64,000 nucleotides of DNA from Nocardioides luteus (GCF_000960475.2 NZ_JZDQ02000002.1:124001-188000); one strand, 5' to 3'. Positions 1 through 9,180 are shown, counted from the stretch's first letter. Program-made: numbers and translations. The notes: generated from the sequence alone by a model not told the origin.

Positions 1-85
1 GCGCGACCAGTCCCTCGACGAGCCGCGCCGCGGCCATGCCGCCACCGACGATGACGATCTTGCGCTCGCTCATGGGCTCGCTCAT
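1..85 (-). CDS. FAD-dependent oxidoreductase, N-terminal fragment (NirB/NasB-like)
   Basis: Only the first 28 or so codons lie in the window; the gene runs off the left edge. The peptide has the classic dinucleotide-binding start, IVIVGGGMAAARLVEG, about ten residues in, as in NAD(P)H nitrite reductase large subunits and nitrate reductase electron-transfer subunits. The ATG at 85 overlaps the stop of the nitrate reductase gene in an ATGA arrangement, so the two are very probably co-translated. An in-frame ATG at 73 is an alternative start. The context argues for a reductase that feeds electrons to nitrate or nitrite reduction, but the defining domains are outside the window. Confidence 0.7.
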   Translation of the reverse strand, partial: MSEPMSERKIVIVGGGMAAARLVEGLVA

Positions 86-2121
86 GCGCTCACCGCCGCG
101 GCGCAGACCTTGAACTCGGGCATCCGGCTGGAGGGGTCGAGCGCGTCGTTGGTGAGCTTGTTGGCGCCGACCCAGTGGAACGGCACGAAGACCGTGTCCG
201 GGCGGATCGTGGTCACGACCCGGGCCGGCGCCTTCATCTCGCCACGCGGGGTGCGTACGACCACCGGGTCGCCGTCGTGGGCGCCGACGCGGTCGGCCAG
301 CAGCGGGTGGAGCTCGACGAACGCGCCCTCGTCGGGGAGCTCCTTGATCCGCCGGGTCTGGGCACCGGACTGGTACTGCGCGAGCACCCGGCCGGTGGTG
401 AGGTGGAGCGGGTAGTCGGCGGTCGGCTGCTCGGCAGCACCCCGGTGGGCGACGTCGATGAAGCGGGCGCGGCCGTCGGCGTGGAAGAAGGAGTCGGCGA
501 AGAGGCGCGGGGTGCCCTCGGCGCCTTCGGCGCAGGGCCAGAAGACGCCGTCCTCGTCGCGGATGCGGTCGTAGGTGATGCCGCTGTAGTCGGCCTTGCC
601 GCCCTTCGTGGCCGCCCGGAGCTCTTCGAAGATCTCCTCGGGGTCGGTCGACCAGGTCGAGGCGGCGCCCAGGCGGGTGGCGAGGCCGGTGATGATGTCG
701 AGGTCGTTCCTGACCCCGTCGGGTGCGCTGATCGCCTGGTTGCGCAGGATGACCCGGCCCTCGAGATTGGTCATGGTGCCGCTCTCCTCGGCCCACTGGG
801 TGACCGGCAGCACCACGTCGGCCAGGGCCGCGGTCTCGCTCATCACCATGTCGGCGACAACGAGCAGGTCGAGGGCTGCCAGGCGCTCGGTGACATGGGT
901 GGCGTTCGGAGCGGAGACGACGATGTTGGAGCCGAAGACGAGCAGGCTCTTGGGGCCCTCGGGAGTGCCGAGCGCGTCGAGCAGCTCGTAGGCGGAGCGG
1001 CCCTTGCCGGGGATCGTCTCGGGGTCGACGCCCCAGACCGCGGCCACGTGCGCGCGGGCCGCGGGGTCGTCGATCATCCGGTAACCGGGAAGCTGGTCGG
1101 CCTTCTGGCCGTGCTCACGGCCACCCTGGCCGTTGCCCTGGCCGGTGAGGCAGCCGTAGCCGGCGTACGTCTTGCCGGGCATGCCGAGGGCGAGCGCGAC
1201 GTTGAGCCAGGCCAGGACGGTCGCGGTGCCCTGGGCGTGCTGCTCGGCGCCGCGCGCGGTCAGGACGGTCACCTTCTCCGCGTTCGCGAGCAGGGTGGCG
1301 AGCTCGCGCACCTGGCTCGCCTCGACGCCGGTGACCCGCTCGACCATCTCCGGCCACCAGGCAGCCACGGAGCGGCGTACGTCCTCGAAGCCTGTGGTCC
1401 GCTCGGCGACATAGTCCTCGTCGACCGCGCCGGCCGCGTCGAGCAGGTGCAGGACGCCGAGCGCGAGGGGCAGGTCGGTGCCGGGGACCGGCTGGAGGAA
1501 GAGGTCGGCGCGCTCGCCGGTCGAGGTCAGCCGCGGGTCGATGACGACGACCTTGCCGCCGTTCTCACGCAGCCGGTCGAGATGACGGGCCGCCGGCGGC
1601 ATCGTCTCGGCGAGGTTGGAGCCGACGAGCACGCAGACGTCGGTCTTCTCGATGTCGGCCAGAGGGAACGGCAGCCCGCGGTCGACGCCGAAGGCCTGGT
1701 TGCCGGCCGACGCCGCCGAGCTCATGCACCAGCGGCCGTTGTAGTCGATCTGCGAGGTGCCGAGGGCGACCCGGGCGAACTTGCCGAGCTGGTAGGCCTT
1801 CTCGTTGGTCAGCCCGCCGCCGCCGAACACGGCGTTCGCGTCGGCGCCGTGGGCATCGCGCAGGTCGGCGAGCTTCGTGGCGACCAGGTCGAGCGCCTCG
1901 TCCCACGTCGCCGCACTCCACTCCCCCGTCGCCCGGTCCCGCACCATCGGGGTCGTCAGCCGCTCCCTGCTCCCTCGCAGGCCGGCCGCCGTCCACCCCT
2001 TGCGGCACAGAGCACCCTCGTTCACCGGGAACGCTCGCTCACTGACCTCCAGCCGGGGACCCTTGCGCGAAAGGGTCATCCCGCACTGCAAGCTGCAGTA
2101 AGGACAGTGGGTGTCGGTCAC
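82..2121 (-). CDS. assimilatory nitrate reductase catalytic subunit (molybdopterin oxidoreductase)
   Basis: Cytoplasmic bis-MGD molybdenum enzyme that reduces nitrate to nitrite for nitrogen assimilation. The 679-residue product starts with a [4Fe-4S] ligand set at Cys6, Cys9, Cys13 and Cys39, followed by the molybdopterin oxidoreductase fold and a C-terminal molydopterin dinucleotide-binding domain (about 570-675). The stretch near residue 330 (LTGQGNGQGGREHGQK, then LPGYR) and the ending MPEFKVCA are typical of NarB/NasA nitrate reductases rather than formate dehydrogenases. No twin-arginine signal is present, which fits an assimilatory cytoplasmic enzyme. Translation starts at a GTG with only a weak purine-rich sequence upstream. 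It overlaps the flavoprotein gene that follows. The symbol varies between organisms (nasA, narB, nasC), so none is given. Confidence 0.92.
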   Translation of the reverse strand: MTDTHCPYCSLQCGMTLSRKGPRLEVSERAFPVNEGALCRKGWTAAGLRGSRERLTTPMVRDRATGEWSAATWDEALDLVATKLADLRDAHGADANAVFGGGGLTNEKAYQLGKFARVALGTSQIDYNGRWCMSSAASAGNQAFGVDRGLPFPLADIEKTDVCVLVGSNLAETMPPAARHLDRLRENGGKVVVIDPRLTSTGERADLFLQPVPGTDLPLALGVLHLLDAAGAVDEDYVAERTTGFEDVRRSVAAWWPEMVERVTGVEASQVRELATLLANAEKVTVLTARGAEQHAQGTATVLAWLNVALALGMPGKTYAGYGCLTGQGNGQGGREHGQKADQLPGYRMIDDPAARAHVAAVWGVDPETIPGKGRSAYELLDALGTPEGPKSLLVFGSNIVVSAPNATHVTERLAALDLLVVADMVMSETAALADVVLPVTQWAEESGTMTNLEGRVILRNQAISAPDGVRNDLDIITGLATRLGAASTWSTDPEEIFEELRAATKGGKADYSGITYDRIRDEDGVFWPCAEGAEGTPRLFADSFFHADGRARFIDVAHRGAAEQPTADYPLHLTTGRVLAQYQSGAQTRRIKELPDEGAFVELHPLLADRVGAHDGDPVVVRTPRGEMKAPARVVTTIRPDTVFVPFHWVGANKLTNDALDPSSRMPEFKVCAAAVSA

Positions 2122-2240
2122 GCGTACTCACACCGTTTCGGGTCGGGGACTGGCGACCTCTACCTTCCGGTGTCAAGGTTTCGCCCCGACCTGCTTCCCG
2201 TACCCCTTCCGTCAACTTCCGCTCACCACCTCACAATCCC
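2122..2240. other. leader of the nitrate reductase gene
   Basis: This is the non-coding part of the 333-base gap upstream of the nitrate reductase, before the tandem repeats begin. Read on the minus strand it contains a TTGACA-like element, but I could not pair it with a convincing -10 box at normal spacing, and I saw no clear GlnR-type box. I see no gene here. Confidence 0.4.
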
Positions 2241-2454
2241 GCCGACAAGTCACCCCGGTCGGCCGAGACGTCAGGCCCGTCGGCCGAGGCGTCAGGCCGG
2301 TCGGCCGAAGCGTCAGGCCGGTCGGCCGAAGCGTCAGGCCGGTCGGCCGAAGCGTCAGGCCCATCGGCCGAAGCGTCAGGCCCATCGGCCGAAGCGTCAG
2401 GCCCATCGGCCGAAGCGTCAGGCCCATCGGCCGACGCGGGTGACGCCTCGGCGA
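2241..2454. repeat. tandem repeat, 21-bp period (GGCCGA-N2-CGTCAGG units)
   Basis: About nine units with a 21-bp period, each based on CGGCCGAAGCGTCAGGCC plus three variable bases. Four successive units end CAT and others end GGT or CGT. The core contains the palindrome TCGGCCGA. The unit nearest the ABC permease stop codon is in the opposite orientation. Because 21 is a multiple of three, the array is open in several frames and gives artificial heptapeptide-repeat reading frames. Relatives of this repeat lie at 30361-30648 and 32359-32414. Confidence 0.85.
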
Positions 2455-3192
2455 TCAGGGAGTACGCCGCCGCAGGGTCGCCGAGCCGAGGGCGAGGCCG
2501 GCGACGACGAAGCCGGCGACGACGGCGAGGTCGGACCAGACGTCGCCGGTGCCGGTGGAGGTGACGAGGTGGGTCATCGCGTCGACCGCGTAGGAGAGTG
2601 GGAGTACGTCGGAGATGGCCTCGAGCACCGACGGCAGCGAGTCCCGCGGGACCAGCAGACCGCACAGCAGGATCTGCGGGACGACGATCGCGGGCATGAA
2701 CTGGACCGCCTGGAACTCGGTCGTCGCGAACGCCGATACGAGCAGGCCGAGCGCGGTGCCGAGGACGGCGTCGACGATCGCGACGACGACGAGCATCGCG
2801 ACCGAGCCGGTGATCTCCAGCCCGAGCAGCCCCACGCTCACCGCCACGGCGACACCCGACTGCACGGCAGCCAGCAACCCGAAGGCCAGGGCGTAGCCGA
2901 GCAGGAAGTCGCCCTTGCCCAGCGGCATCGCGAGCAGCCGCTCGAGCGTCCCCGAGGAGCGCTCGCGCAGCGTGGTCACCGAGGTGACCAGGAACATCAC
3001 GATGAACGGGAAGATCGCCAGCAGGGCGGGGCCGATCCGGTCGAAGATCGGGGCGGGCGACTCCTCGTACATCCACCACAGCAGCGACATCAGGAGCGTC
3101 GGCAGGACCACCAGCATCACCAGGGTGCGACGGTCGCGCCGGATCTGGGCGAGCACGCGCCCGGTCACCGCGAGGGTCCGTCGAAGGCTCAT
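2455..3192 (-). CDS. ABC-2 type transporter permease
   Basis: Membrane subunit of an ABC exporter, 245 residues with about six hydrophobic segments (roughly 22-42, 55-77, 97-120, 130-160, 168-190, 220-240). The segment SGTLERLLAMPL between the second and third helices is the characteristic ABC-2 coupling region. The start codon overlaps the end of the ATPase gene by four bases, so the two form one transporter. The substrate cannot be read from the sequence. A TetR regulator upstream in the same direction suggests an inducible drug or metabolite exporter. Confidence 0.88.
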   Translation of the reverse strand: MSLRRTLAVTGRVLAQIRRDRRTLVMLVVLPTLLMSLLWWMYEESPAPIFDRIGPALLAIFPFIVMFLVTSVTTLRERSSGTLERLLAMPLGKGDFLLGYALAFGLLAAVQSGVAVAVSVGLLGLEITGSVAMLVVVAIVDAVLGTALGLLVSAFATTEFQAVQFMPAIVVPQILLCGLLVPRDSLPSVLEAISDVLPLSYAVDAMTHLVTSTGTGDVWSDLAVVAGFVVAGLALGSATLRRRTP

Positions 3193-3902
3193 CGAACCGC
3201 TCCCCTCACCAGGGCCAGGAAGGCGTGCTCGATGTCGTCGGCGCTCGCCTTCTGCTTGATCTCGGCCGGGCTGCCGTCGGCGAGGAACGCGCCGTCACGC
3301 ATCAGCAGCAACCGGTCGCAGCGTTCGGCCTCGTCCATCACATGGCTGGAGACGATGACCCCCACCCCCGCGGTCGCCAGGTCCCGGAAGGTGCCCCACA
3401 GCTGTTCACGCAGCACCGGGTCGAGCCCGACGGTCGGCTCGTCGAGCACCAGCAGCTCCGGCGAGCCGAGCAGAGCGGCGGCGAGTCCGACCCGCGAGCG
3501 CTGCCCGCCGGAGAGATCGCGTACGACCTGGTCCTTGTGGTCGATCAGGTCCACCGTCTCGATGGCGTCGGAGACCGCCGACCGCGGCGCACCCAGCACG
3601 CGCGTGAAGAACTTCAGGTTCTCGGTGACCGTCAGGTCTTCGTAGACGCTGGCCTCCTGCGTGACGTAGCCGATCTTCGGGCGCAGCGCCGCCGCGCCTG
3701 CCGGGCGGCCGAGGACGGTCAGGGACCCGGTGACCTTCGCCTGCACGCCGACAAGGGCCCGCATCAACGTCGTCTTGCCGCACCCGGACGGCCCGAGCAG
3801 CCCGGTGACCTCACCCGCCCGGATGGAGAAGTCGAGGCCATGGAGGACCTCGCGCTTCCCGCGTACGACTCGGAGACCTGAGGCCTCCACCACGTTATTC
3901 AT
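3189..3902 (-). CDS. ABC transporter ATP-binding protein
   Basis: ATPase subunit of the exporter, 237 residues. Walker A GPSGCGKTT lies at 37-45, the LSGGQ signature at 130-134, Walker B LLVLDEP at 150-156, and the H-loop follows in VIVSSHVMDEAERCD. This is a CcmA/DrrA-type ATPase. An upstream in-frame start at 3941 exists, but the ATG at 3902 is preferred because family homology begins there (NNVVEASGLRV) and it leaves a normal 44-base gap to the TetR gene. A dyad overlaps this start codon (see 3898-3913). Confidence 0.9.
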   Translation of the reverse strand: MNNVVEASGLRVVRGKREVLHGLDFSIRAGEVTGLLGPSGCGKTTLMRALVGVQAKVTGSLTVLGRPAGAAALRPKIGYVTQEASVYEDLTVTENLKFFTRVLGAPRSAVSDAIETVDLIDHKDQVVRDLSGGQRSRVGLAAALLGSPELLVLDEPTVGLDPVLREQLWGTFRDLATAGVGVIVSSHVMDEAERCDRLLLMRDGAFLADGSPAEIKQKASADDIEHAFLALVRGAVR

Positions 3903-3913
3903 CACATGATGAA
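3898..3913. promoter_or_regulatory. dyad TTCATCA-N2-TGATGAA at the ABC operon start, possible TetR operator
   Basis: A perfect 7-bp inverted repeat separated by CA, lying over the ABC ATPase start codon and just downstream of the tetR stop. Its size and symmetry suit a TetR-family dimer, and the neighbouring gene encodes one. Binding here is inferred. The dyad could also be a chance feature of this short AT-richer spacer. Confidence 0.45.
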
Positions 3914-3946
3914 ATGTGGCACGCCGCGACGCCGCGCGCAAGAGGA

Positions 3947-4543
3947 CTACGGCAAAGGCCCGGTCAGATAGCCCTGGACCACCGGTGCGTACGTCGCCAC
4001 CAGCGTCTCCGCCGGCGCCGAGGCGAGCGGCTCGATCCGGGCGACGTAGCGGAGTACGACCATCCCGACCAGCTGCGAGGCGACCAGGGTCATCCGCCGC
4101 TCCGGGTCGTCGAGCCCGAGCGCCTCACCCACCGGCCTCAGGATCAGCCGCCCGAACGCCTCCGGCACCAGCGCCTTCCCCTCCGGCTCGAAGACGCTGC
4201 GCACCAGCGCCATCAGCGGGAGCCGCGACTCCTCGTCGTCCCAGACGCTCAGCAGGAGCCGCACCAGGCGCTCGCCGGCGCCCTCACGTCCTCCGGCGGT
4301 GACGACCGGCACGATCTCGCGGGGGTCGATCCGCAGCTCCAGGGAGGCGACGAAGAGGTCCTCCTTGGTGCCGAAGTAGTGGTGCACCAGCGCGGAGTCG
4401 ACCCCGGCGGCGGTCGCGATCCCGCGGACCGAGGTCGCGGCGTACCCCTGCTGCGCGAAGCGCTGCCGAGCCGCCGCCAGGATCGCCGCCCGCGTGTCCG
4501 GCGAACCGGGCCTGCGCCCCCGCCGCGGTGCCGTCGTGCTCAT
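3947..4543 (-). CDS. TetR/AcrR family transcriptional regulator
   Basis: 198 residues with an N-terminal TetR helix-turn-helix (about 14-60): TRAAILAAARQRFAQQGY, then VRGIATAAGVD and VHHYFGTKEDLF, the standard recognition-helix region. The C-terminal ligand domain is all-helical and resembles the TetR_C set found in actinobacterial efflux regulators. It is the first gene of a same-strand group tetR-ATPase-permease, so it most likely controls the exporter below it and possibly itself. The ligand is unknown. Confidence 0.9.
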   Translation of the reverse strand: MSTTAPRRGRRPGSPDTRAAILAAARQRFAQQGYAATSVRGIATAAGVDSALVHHYFGTKEDLFVASLELRIDPREIVPVVTAGGREGAGERLVRLLLSVWDDEESRLPLMALVRSVFEPEGKALVPEAFGRLILRPVGEALGLDDPERRMTLVASQLVGMVVLRYVARIEPLASAPAETLVATYAPVVQGYLTGPLP

Positions 4544-4552
4544 GCGACCACG

Positions 4553-5755
4553 CTAACCCGCCGACGTCCGCTCGAGGCGAGGCTCCGTCCGGCGCAACCA
4601 CGCCGCCGGACGACCGACGAGCCATTCGAGCGGTCCGGGACGACCCCACGCGGTGACGAGCGCGCCGATCGTCATCACGACGAGCACGTGCACGACGTAC
4701 GTGTCGGGGCTCTCCGGCGGCCAGACCGCATCGGTCCTCATCACCACGTGCAGCGTGTAGAGGGTGAGGGTCATCGTGCCGGCGCCGAACAGCACCGCCA
4801 TCCCGACCCGCCACCGGTCGGGCAGCCGGAGCGCGATCATCTGGCAGGCGCCGATGGCGAACATCGAGCTGCCGATCGTCTGCGCCAGGTCGAACGGCGT
4901 GGACGAGTGCGGCGCGACGACCAGCAGCCACTGCCAGCCGCCGTCGACCGGCGTCTGACCGTAGAGACCCTCGCTCATCGACGTCAGCGCGTCGTCGATG
5001 TCCAGCCCGGGATAGCTGCGCAGCAGCACCTCGGCCACCGATGGCAGCCGGGTCAGCCGCTCCGAGAGCCAGGTGGCCGAGACGGAGATGATGACGCCGC
5101 CCGTCCAGAGCATCGAGACCACGAGCCGGTTGCGCAGGTCGATGCGGCCGATGGCCATCCCGATCAGCAGGTACGCCAGCCACGGGACGGCCGGGTAGTA
5201 GCCGGTGAAGAGCAGCTCGGCGAGCAGCCGGCCGGGCTCCAGCAGCTGGGACGGCTCGGGGCTGGCGAACTGCCGCGGCGGCAGCATCGGCCTGATGACC
5301 TGCGACAACAGCGGCCCGACCACGACCCAGACCACGCCGAGCAGCCACAGCCACCGCGCCCGCAGCCGGAGGAACGGGATGCCGAGCAGGAACAGGACCC
5401 CGTAGTAGGTCAGGATGATCGCGATGTTGGTGCCGAGCGAGCCGAGCACCAGCCCGAGCGCGGCGATCAGCACCGCCCGCACGGCCAGCCCCAGGGACCG
5501 CGACCTCAGGACGCGGCCCTGCACCGGCTGCTGACGTCCGGTCATCAGCGCCAGGCTGACCCCGGCCAGCACCGCGAAGAGCGCCGCGGACCGGCCACCG
5601 GCGACGGCCTGGATCCGGGTCAGCTCCCCGGTCGCGTCGACCGGATCGAGCACGTGCGTCGCCATCATGCCGAGCAGGGCCAGGCACCGCGCCACGTCCA
5701 CACCGACGAGACGGGTCGAGAGTCGGTCGGCGAGATGGGACGAGATGGCGGACAT
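4553..5755 (-). CDS. DUF418 / HGSNAT-like membrane protein
   Basis: 400-residue integral membrane protein with about ten hydrophobic segments. The N-terminus (RLVGVDVARCLALLGMMATHV) matches the heparan-alpha-glucosaminide N-acetyltransferase-like (DUF1624) start, where the histidine follows the first helix. The C-terminus (WGRPGPLEWLVGR) has the GPLEWL motif of DUF418. Proteins of this kind are assigned to acyl transfer across the membrane, but substrates are mostly unknown. The stop lies ten bases from the tetR start, so it may be co-transcribed with the tetR/ABC genes. It is divergent from the MFS gene. Confidence 0.8.
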   Translation of the reverse strand: MSAISSHLADRLSTRLVGVDVARCLALLGMMATHVLDPVDATGELTRIQAVAGGRSAALFAVLAGVSLALMTGRQQPVQGRVLRSRSLGLAVRAVLIAALGLVLGSLGTNIAIILTYYGVLFLLGIPFLRLRARWLWLLGVVWVVVGPLLSQVIRPMLPPRQFASPEPSQLLEPGRLLAELLFTGYYPAVPWLAYLLIGMAIGRIDLRNRLVVSMLWTGGVIISVSATWLSERLTRLPSVAEVLLRSYPGLDIDDALTSMSEGLYGQTPVDGGWQWLLVVAPHSSTPFDLAQTIGSSMFAIGACQMIALRLPDRWRVGMAVLFGAGTMTLTLYTLHVVMRTDAVWPPESPDTYVVHVLVVMTIGALVTAWGRPGPLEWLVGRPAAWLRRTEPRLERTSAG

Positions 5756-5829
5756 CGACCCAAGAGTAGAGATATCTCACGCAGGCGCGAGGTTCACCCG
5801 GGCGTGCGCCCTGCTTTACCGTGGGAACG

Positions 5830-7035
5830 ATGTCCGTAGATGCCTCCCTGACCCGCTCGTGGGCAGGGCACGATGCCGGCAGCAGCGGCTACCGGCGGAT
5901 CCTGATCGGCCTCTTCGCCGCCGGGATCGCGACCTTCGGGCAGATGTACTCCACCCAGGGCATCCTCCCCACCGTTGCGCACGCGCTCGAGGTCGACGAG
6001 GCCTCGGCCGCGCTCACCGTCTCGATGGCGACCCTCGGGCTCGCGGTCAGCGTCCTCGGCTGGTCGTGGATCGCCGACCGCATCGGCCGCGCCCCGGCGA
6101 TGAAGATCGCGCTCTCGATCTCGCTGGTCCTCGGCCTGCTCACTCCCCTCGCCCCCGGCTTCACCACGCTCCTCGTCCTGCGCAGCCTCGAAGGCCTCGC
6201 GCTCGGCGGCGTACCCGCGCTCGCGGTCGCCTACCTCGCCGAGGAGATCCACGTACGCCACGTCAGCCTCGCCGCGGCCATCTACATCTCCGGCACCACC
6301 GTCGGCGGCCTCCTCGGCCGGGTCATCACCGGCCCGTTCGCCGACCTCGGCGGCTGGCGCCTGGGCGTCACCGCCGGCGGTGTCCTCTCCGCGATCGCCG
6401 CGATCATCGCCATCACCCTGATACCACGCGCCCGGGGCTGGGTCCGCCCGACCGGCAAGCCGGAGACCTCCGTACGCGACGGGGTGCTCGCCAACCTCCG
6501 CGACCCGGGCATGCTCGTCCTCTACGGGCAGGCAGCACTGCTGATGGGCGGGTTCGTGGCGACGTACAACTATCTGGGTTTCCGCCTCGAGCGCGAGCCC
6601 TTCGGGCTGCCGGTGGCGATCTCCAGCCAGATCTTCTTCGCCTACCTCGGCGGCACCGTCTCCTCCTCGGTCGCCGGCCGCCTGGCCGCCACCCACGGGC
6701 GCCGAAAGGTGATGCTGACCTGCGTCGTCATCACGATCGTCGGCGTCGCGATGACCCTCCCCGACAACCTCGCGATGGTCCTGACCGGCCTCTTCGTCCT
6801 CACCACCGGCTTCTTCGGCGCCCACGGCGTCGCCTCGGGCTGGGTCGGCGCCCGCGCCCGCGTCGGCAAGGCGCAGGCCAGCGCCCTCTACAACCTCTTC
6901 TACTACGGCGGCTCGAGCCTCTTCGGCTGGCTGCTGGGCTATGCGTACGTCGTCGGCTGGTGGGGCGTCGCCACCGCCGTCCTCCTCCTCGCCCTGACCT
7001 CGCTCACCTGGTCCTGGCTCGCCGCCCGCGACTGA
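5830..7035 (+). CDS. MFS transporter, YnfM-like
   Basis: Twelve-helix major facilitator superfamily protein of 401 residues. The loop between helices 2 and 3 reads WSWIADRIGRAPAMK, the MFS D-R-x-G-R/K motif. The opening helix with YSTQGILPTVA resembles the YnfM/arabinose-efflux branch of small-molecule exporters. The ATG at 5830 is chosen over a GTG at 5821, which lies nine bases upstream with no better ribosome site. It is divergent from the DUF418 gene and convergent with the lipoprotein gene, only three bases from that gene's stop. The substrate is unknown. Confidence 0.87.
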   Translation: MSVDASLTRSWAGHDAGSSGYRRILIGLFAAGIATFGQMYSTQGILPTVAHALEVDEASAALTVSMATLGLAVSVLGWSWIADRIGRAPAMKIALSISLVLGLLTPLAPGFTTLLVLRSLEGLALGGVPALAVAYLAEEIHVRHVSLAAAIYISGTTVGGLLGRVITGPFADLGGWRLGVTAGGVLSAIAAIIAITLIPRARGWVRPTGKPETSVRDGVLANLRDPGMLVLYGQAALLMGGFVATYNYLGFRLEREPFGLPVAISSQIFFAYLGGTVSSSVAGRLAATHGRRKVMLTCVVITIVGVAMTLPDNLAMVLTGLFVLTTGFFGAHGVASGWVGARARVGKAQASALYNLFYYGGSSLFGWLLGYAYVVGWWGVATAVLLLALTSLTWSWLAARD

Positions 7036-7038
7036 CGT

Positions 7039-7602
7039 TCAGGATCTCCCGGCGCGAGCTTCACCTGAACAGAATTCTTCGTCGGCCTCGCCGACGACGC
7101 AGAGCGTGAGCCCCAGCGGATAACGAAACGAGTCGGACACCCCATTCGCCTCCGTCGCGATCGTGAGGTAAGGCGAGTAGGCCGACCTACCATCGGCCAG
7201 GGCGACCTCCACATACAGAGCCGCAGGCTCCTCCGATGCCCCGCATTTGTGGGACACGTCTCGCTGGTCGGCGGTCAGCCCGAGCTCTGCGAACGACTGC
7301 CTAGCGCCACCGACGTCCGCCATCTTGTCGAGCACCGTGAATCGACGCACCTCGAGTCCAGAGTCTGGTGCTGCTTCGACGGACTTCACCCGCCCACTGC
7401 CCTCGCCCCCTTCGAAGCAGAGTCCGGTGACATGGATGGTGTTGATCTCGCCGGCGGAGACGTCCACGACTCGAAGACCAGCGGAGAAGTCCACCCCGCC
7501 CGCTGCGGCTACCCGCCCGCCATTACTTCCTGAGTTCTCGCCACAGGCAGACAGTGCGATGGCTAGCAACATTGCGCCGCATGCGGCCGGGGTGGTCCTC
7601 AT
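7039..7602 (-). CDS. predicted lipoprotein of unknown function
   Basis: 187 residues. A short lipoprotein signal ends in the lipobox LSAC with Cys20, followed by a Ser/Gly-rich linker, so the mature protein should be anchored to the outer face of the membrane. I do not recognise the domain, which contains three further cysteines (in GLCFEGG, SHKCGAS and LTLCVVG). Its ATG directly follows the stop codon of the upstream secreted-protein gene, with no gap, so the pair is translationally coupled and probably functions together. Codons use A and T more freely than in the surrounding genes, a hint of transfer. Confidence 0.75.
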   Translation of the reverse strand: MRTTPAACGAMLLAIALSACGENSGSNGGRVAAAGGVDFSAGLRVVDVSAGEINTIHVTGLCFEGGEGSGRVKSVEAAPDSGLEVRRFTVLDKMADVGGARQSFAELGLTADQRDVSHKCGASEEPAALYVEVALADGRSAYSPYLTIATEANGVSDSFRYPLGLTLCVVGEADEEFCSGEARAGRS

Positions 7603-8919
7603 TCACGCCACCGCAGCCACTACACGGGCCGACTGCTCGCGACCAGCTGATGAACTCCAACAGAGCTTGGCCCGTCCAGTGAAGTCGCCGAAACTGAGGC
7701 TGGTGTCGGAGTTGTACCCCGATTGGGCCGATACGTTGACCTGAGCCAGATCGACGCCGGTGCCGTAGGTCGTGTTCCGACCCGTGTCCTTGGTGTAGCT
7801 GTAGCCTGAATCATAGGTGTTGCATCGGGAGTAGTGCAGTCTGGAGACGAGGACGTAACCCGCCACAAGCTCCTGAACGCTGTATGGTCTCCAGTAGTAG
7901 CCATAGCCGGGTCCACACGAATTCGTGTAATAGCGATACTTGACCCTGTTGTAGTAGCGACGTGCTGTGGCGATCCCGCCCTGAGCCGCTCTTGAGTTCG
8001 TTGACCTGGATGTCGAGCCACTACCCTTCCAGCCATTGCCGAAGGTGACAGCCACTCCAAGCGAGTGAGACGTTCCTCGGCCTTGCGTCACCTTCACCTT
8101 GGCATTGGCTACGCCCTGCGCGATCACGAACGATTCAGGTCGTTGCGACTGGTACTTGCTCGTCGCGATCGAATAGCACTCCTCCATAGGAGTGATGCCT
8201 GACTCCCTTCCTCGGTCCGAGAGGAGCGTGTCGATCTTTCGTCGGTCAACCACTGAGGTCGTGCTGAACCCGGAGGCCTTCCCCGGACCCAGCGCCAGCC
8301 CTTCTTCATCCGAAAGGAGGTCTGGATCTGCCCTCAAGTCCACTTCGGATACTGCGGAACTCTGGAACGCTCCGGTTCCCAAGTCGAACTGCAAATCGAT
8401 GGGACTGGCACTGTCGACATCCGTGGCAACCACCTCAGTCGAGGTCCAGCCGCTAGGGGTCGCTAGAAGGGAAAGGGACCTCTCCGCCTCGTGCTCCTTG
8501 TCAGCGACGATCACATCGACGTCGACCTGCCCGGTTTCGGAGACGAGGTCCTTGGGAAGCGAGGATGAGTCCAACTGGACCGTGAAACCTCCGCTCGCGT
8601 CGGTCTGAGCAGTTGCGACAACCTGAGACTCGACCTTCTGGTCATCCCCAAGAGACGCCAACACTGACTGGTTGGGCCATGCGATGACGACAACGTCCGC
8701 GCCGTCAACCGAGACGCCCTTGCTCCACACCGTTCCCGTCAACGCGGTGTCTGCAAGCAACGGCGCAGTCACGGGAGGGGCGGCCGCCATCAATGGCGCT
8801 GCCGCTCCACCTCCGACAAGGGCGGCGACGGCAATCGAGCAGACAAATAGCCGTCGTCCTGGAAGCGGTGACACGTACGAGGCCGGTTTTCGCGCCTCCC
8901 CAGTTCGATAGAGTCCCAT
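7603..8919 (-). CDS. secreted protein of unknown function, partner of the lipoprotein
   Basis: 438 residues from an ATG at 8919, which has AAAGGA nine bases upstream; a longer frame to 9018 exists but lacks such support. A signal peptide (hydrophobic about 30-55, ending near PLMAAAPP) is followed by a beta-rich domain (about 60-170) resembling a carboxypeptidase-regulatory or prealbumin-like fold. The Tyr/Gly/Ser-rich C-terminal half (about 300-430) has the pattern of secreted actinobacterial proteins that end in a G-x-D/S-L sandwich with paired cysteines (NSCGPGYGYYWRPY, SRCNTY, KLCWSS). No catalytic motif is recognisable. Base composition is lower in GC than the neighbours. Confidence 0.75.
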   Translation of the reverse strand: MGLYRTGEARKPASYVSPLPGRRLFVCSIAVAALVGGGAAAPLMAAAPPVTAPLLADTALTGTVWSKGVSVDGADVVVIAWPNQSVLASLGDDQKVESQVVATAQTDASGGFTVQLDSSSLPKDLVSETGQVDVDVIVADKEHEAERSLSLLATPSGWTSTEVVATDVDSASPIDLQFDLGTGAFQSSAVSEVDLRADPDLLSDEEGLALGPGKASGFSTTSVVDRRKIDTLLSDRGRESGITPMEECYSIATSKYQSQRPESFVIAQGVANAKVKVTQGRGTSHSLGVAVTFGNGWKGSGSTSRSTNSRAAQGGIATARRYYNRVKYRYYTNSCGPGYGYYWRPYSVQELVAGYVLVSRLHYSRCNTYDSGYSYTKDTGRNTTYGTGVDLAQVNVSAQSGYNSDTSLSFGDFTGRAKLCWSSSAGREQSARVVAAVA

Positions 8920-9180
8920 ATGCACACGTCCTTTCAGACGCCTCGTGTTGACCGAGTCCGTCCCGGTCATCGGTGTTACCGCACCGGACAGAGCACTAGC
9001 CGAAGGCCAGCCCGACAACTGCGTACGAGCTCATCCGTTCGAGCACAAACCTAGAGTTCCGGGGGTCCAGGGTCGAGCGTTCGGTCCAATCTGGAACGAA
9101 GGTAAATGACCGAGACATCGATTCAATCGGCAGCTACTGTCATCGTCACCATAGGTAAAGAGGTGATCTCGGAGGTCACG

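Noticed and set aside
2212..2427. Frames encoding a heptapeptide repeat (GLTLRPM and GRSVRPV types)
   Set aside because: They are products of the 21-bp DNA repeat, open in several frames on both strands, with no ribosome site and no conservation expected.
175..3645. A 1156-codon plus-strand open frame opposite the nitrate reductase and ABC genes
   Set aside because: It is antisense to well-conserved genes and its translation is low-complexity Arg/Gly/Asp-rich; long spurious frames are usual in GC-rich DNA.
3914..5839. 641-codon plus-strand frame opposite tetR and the DUF418 gene
   Set aside because: It is antisense to two recognisable genes, with a His/Arg/Pro-rich composition and no domain.
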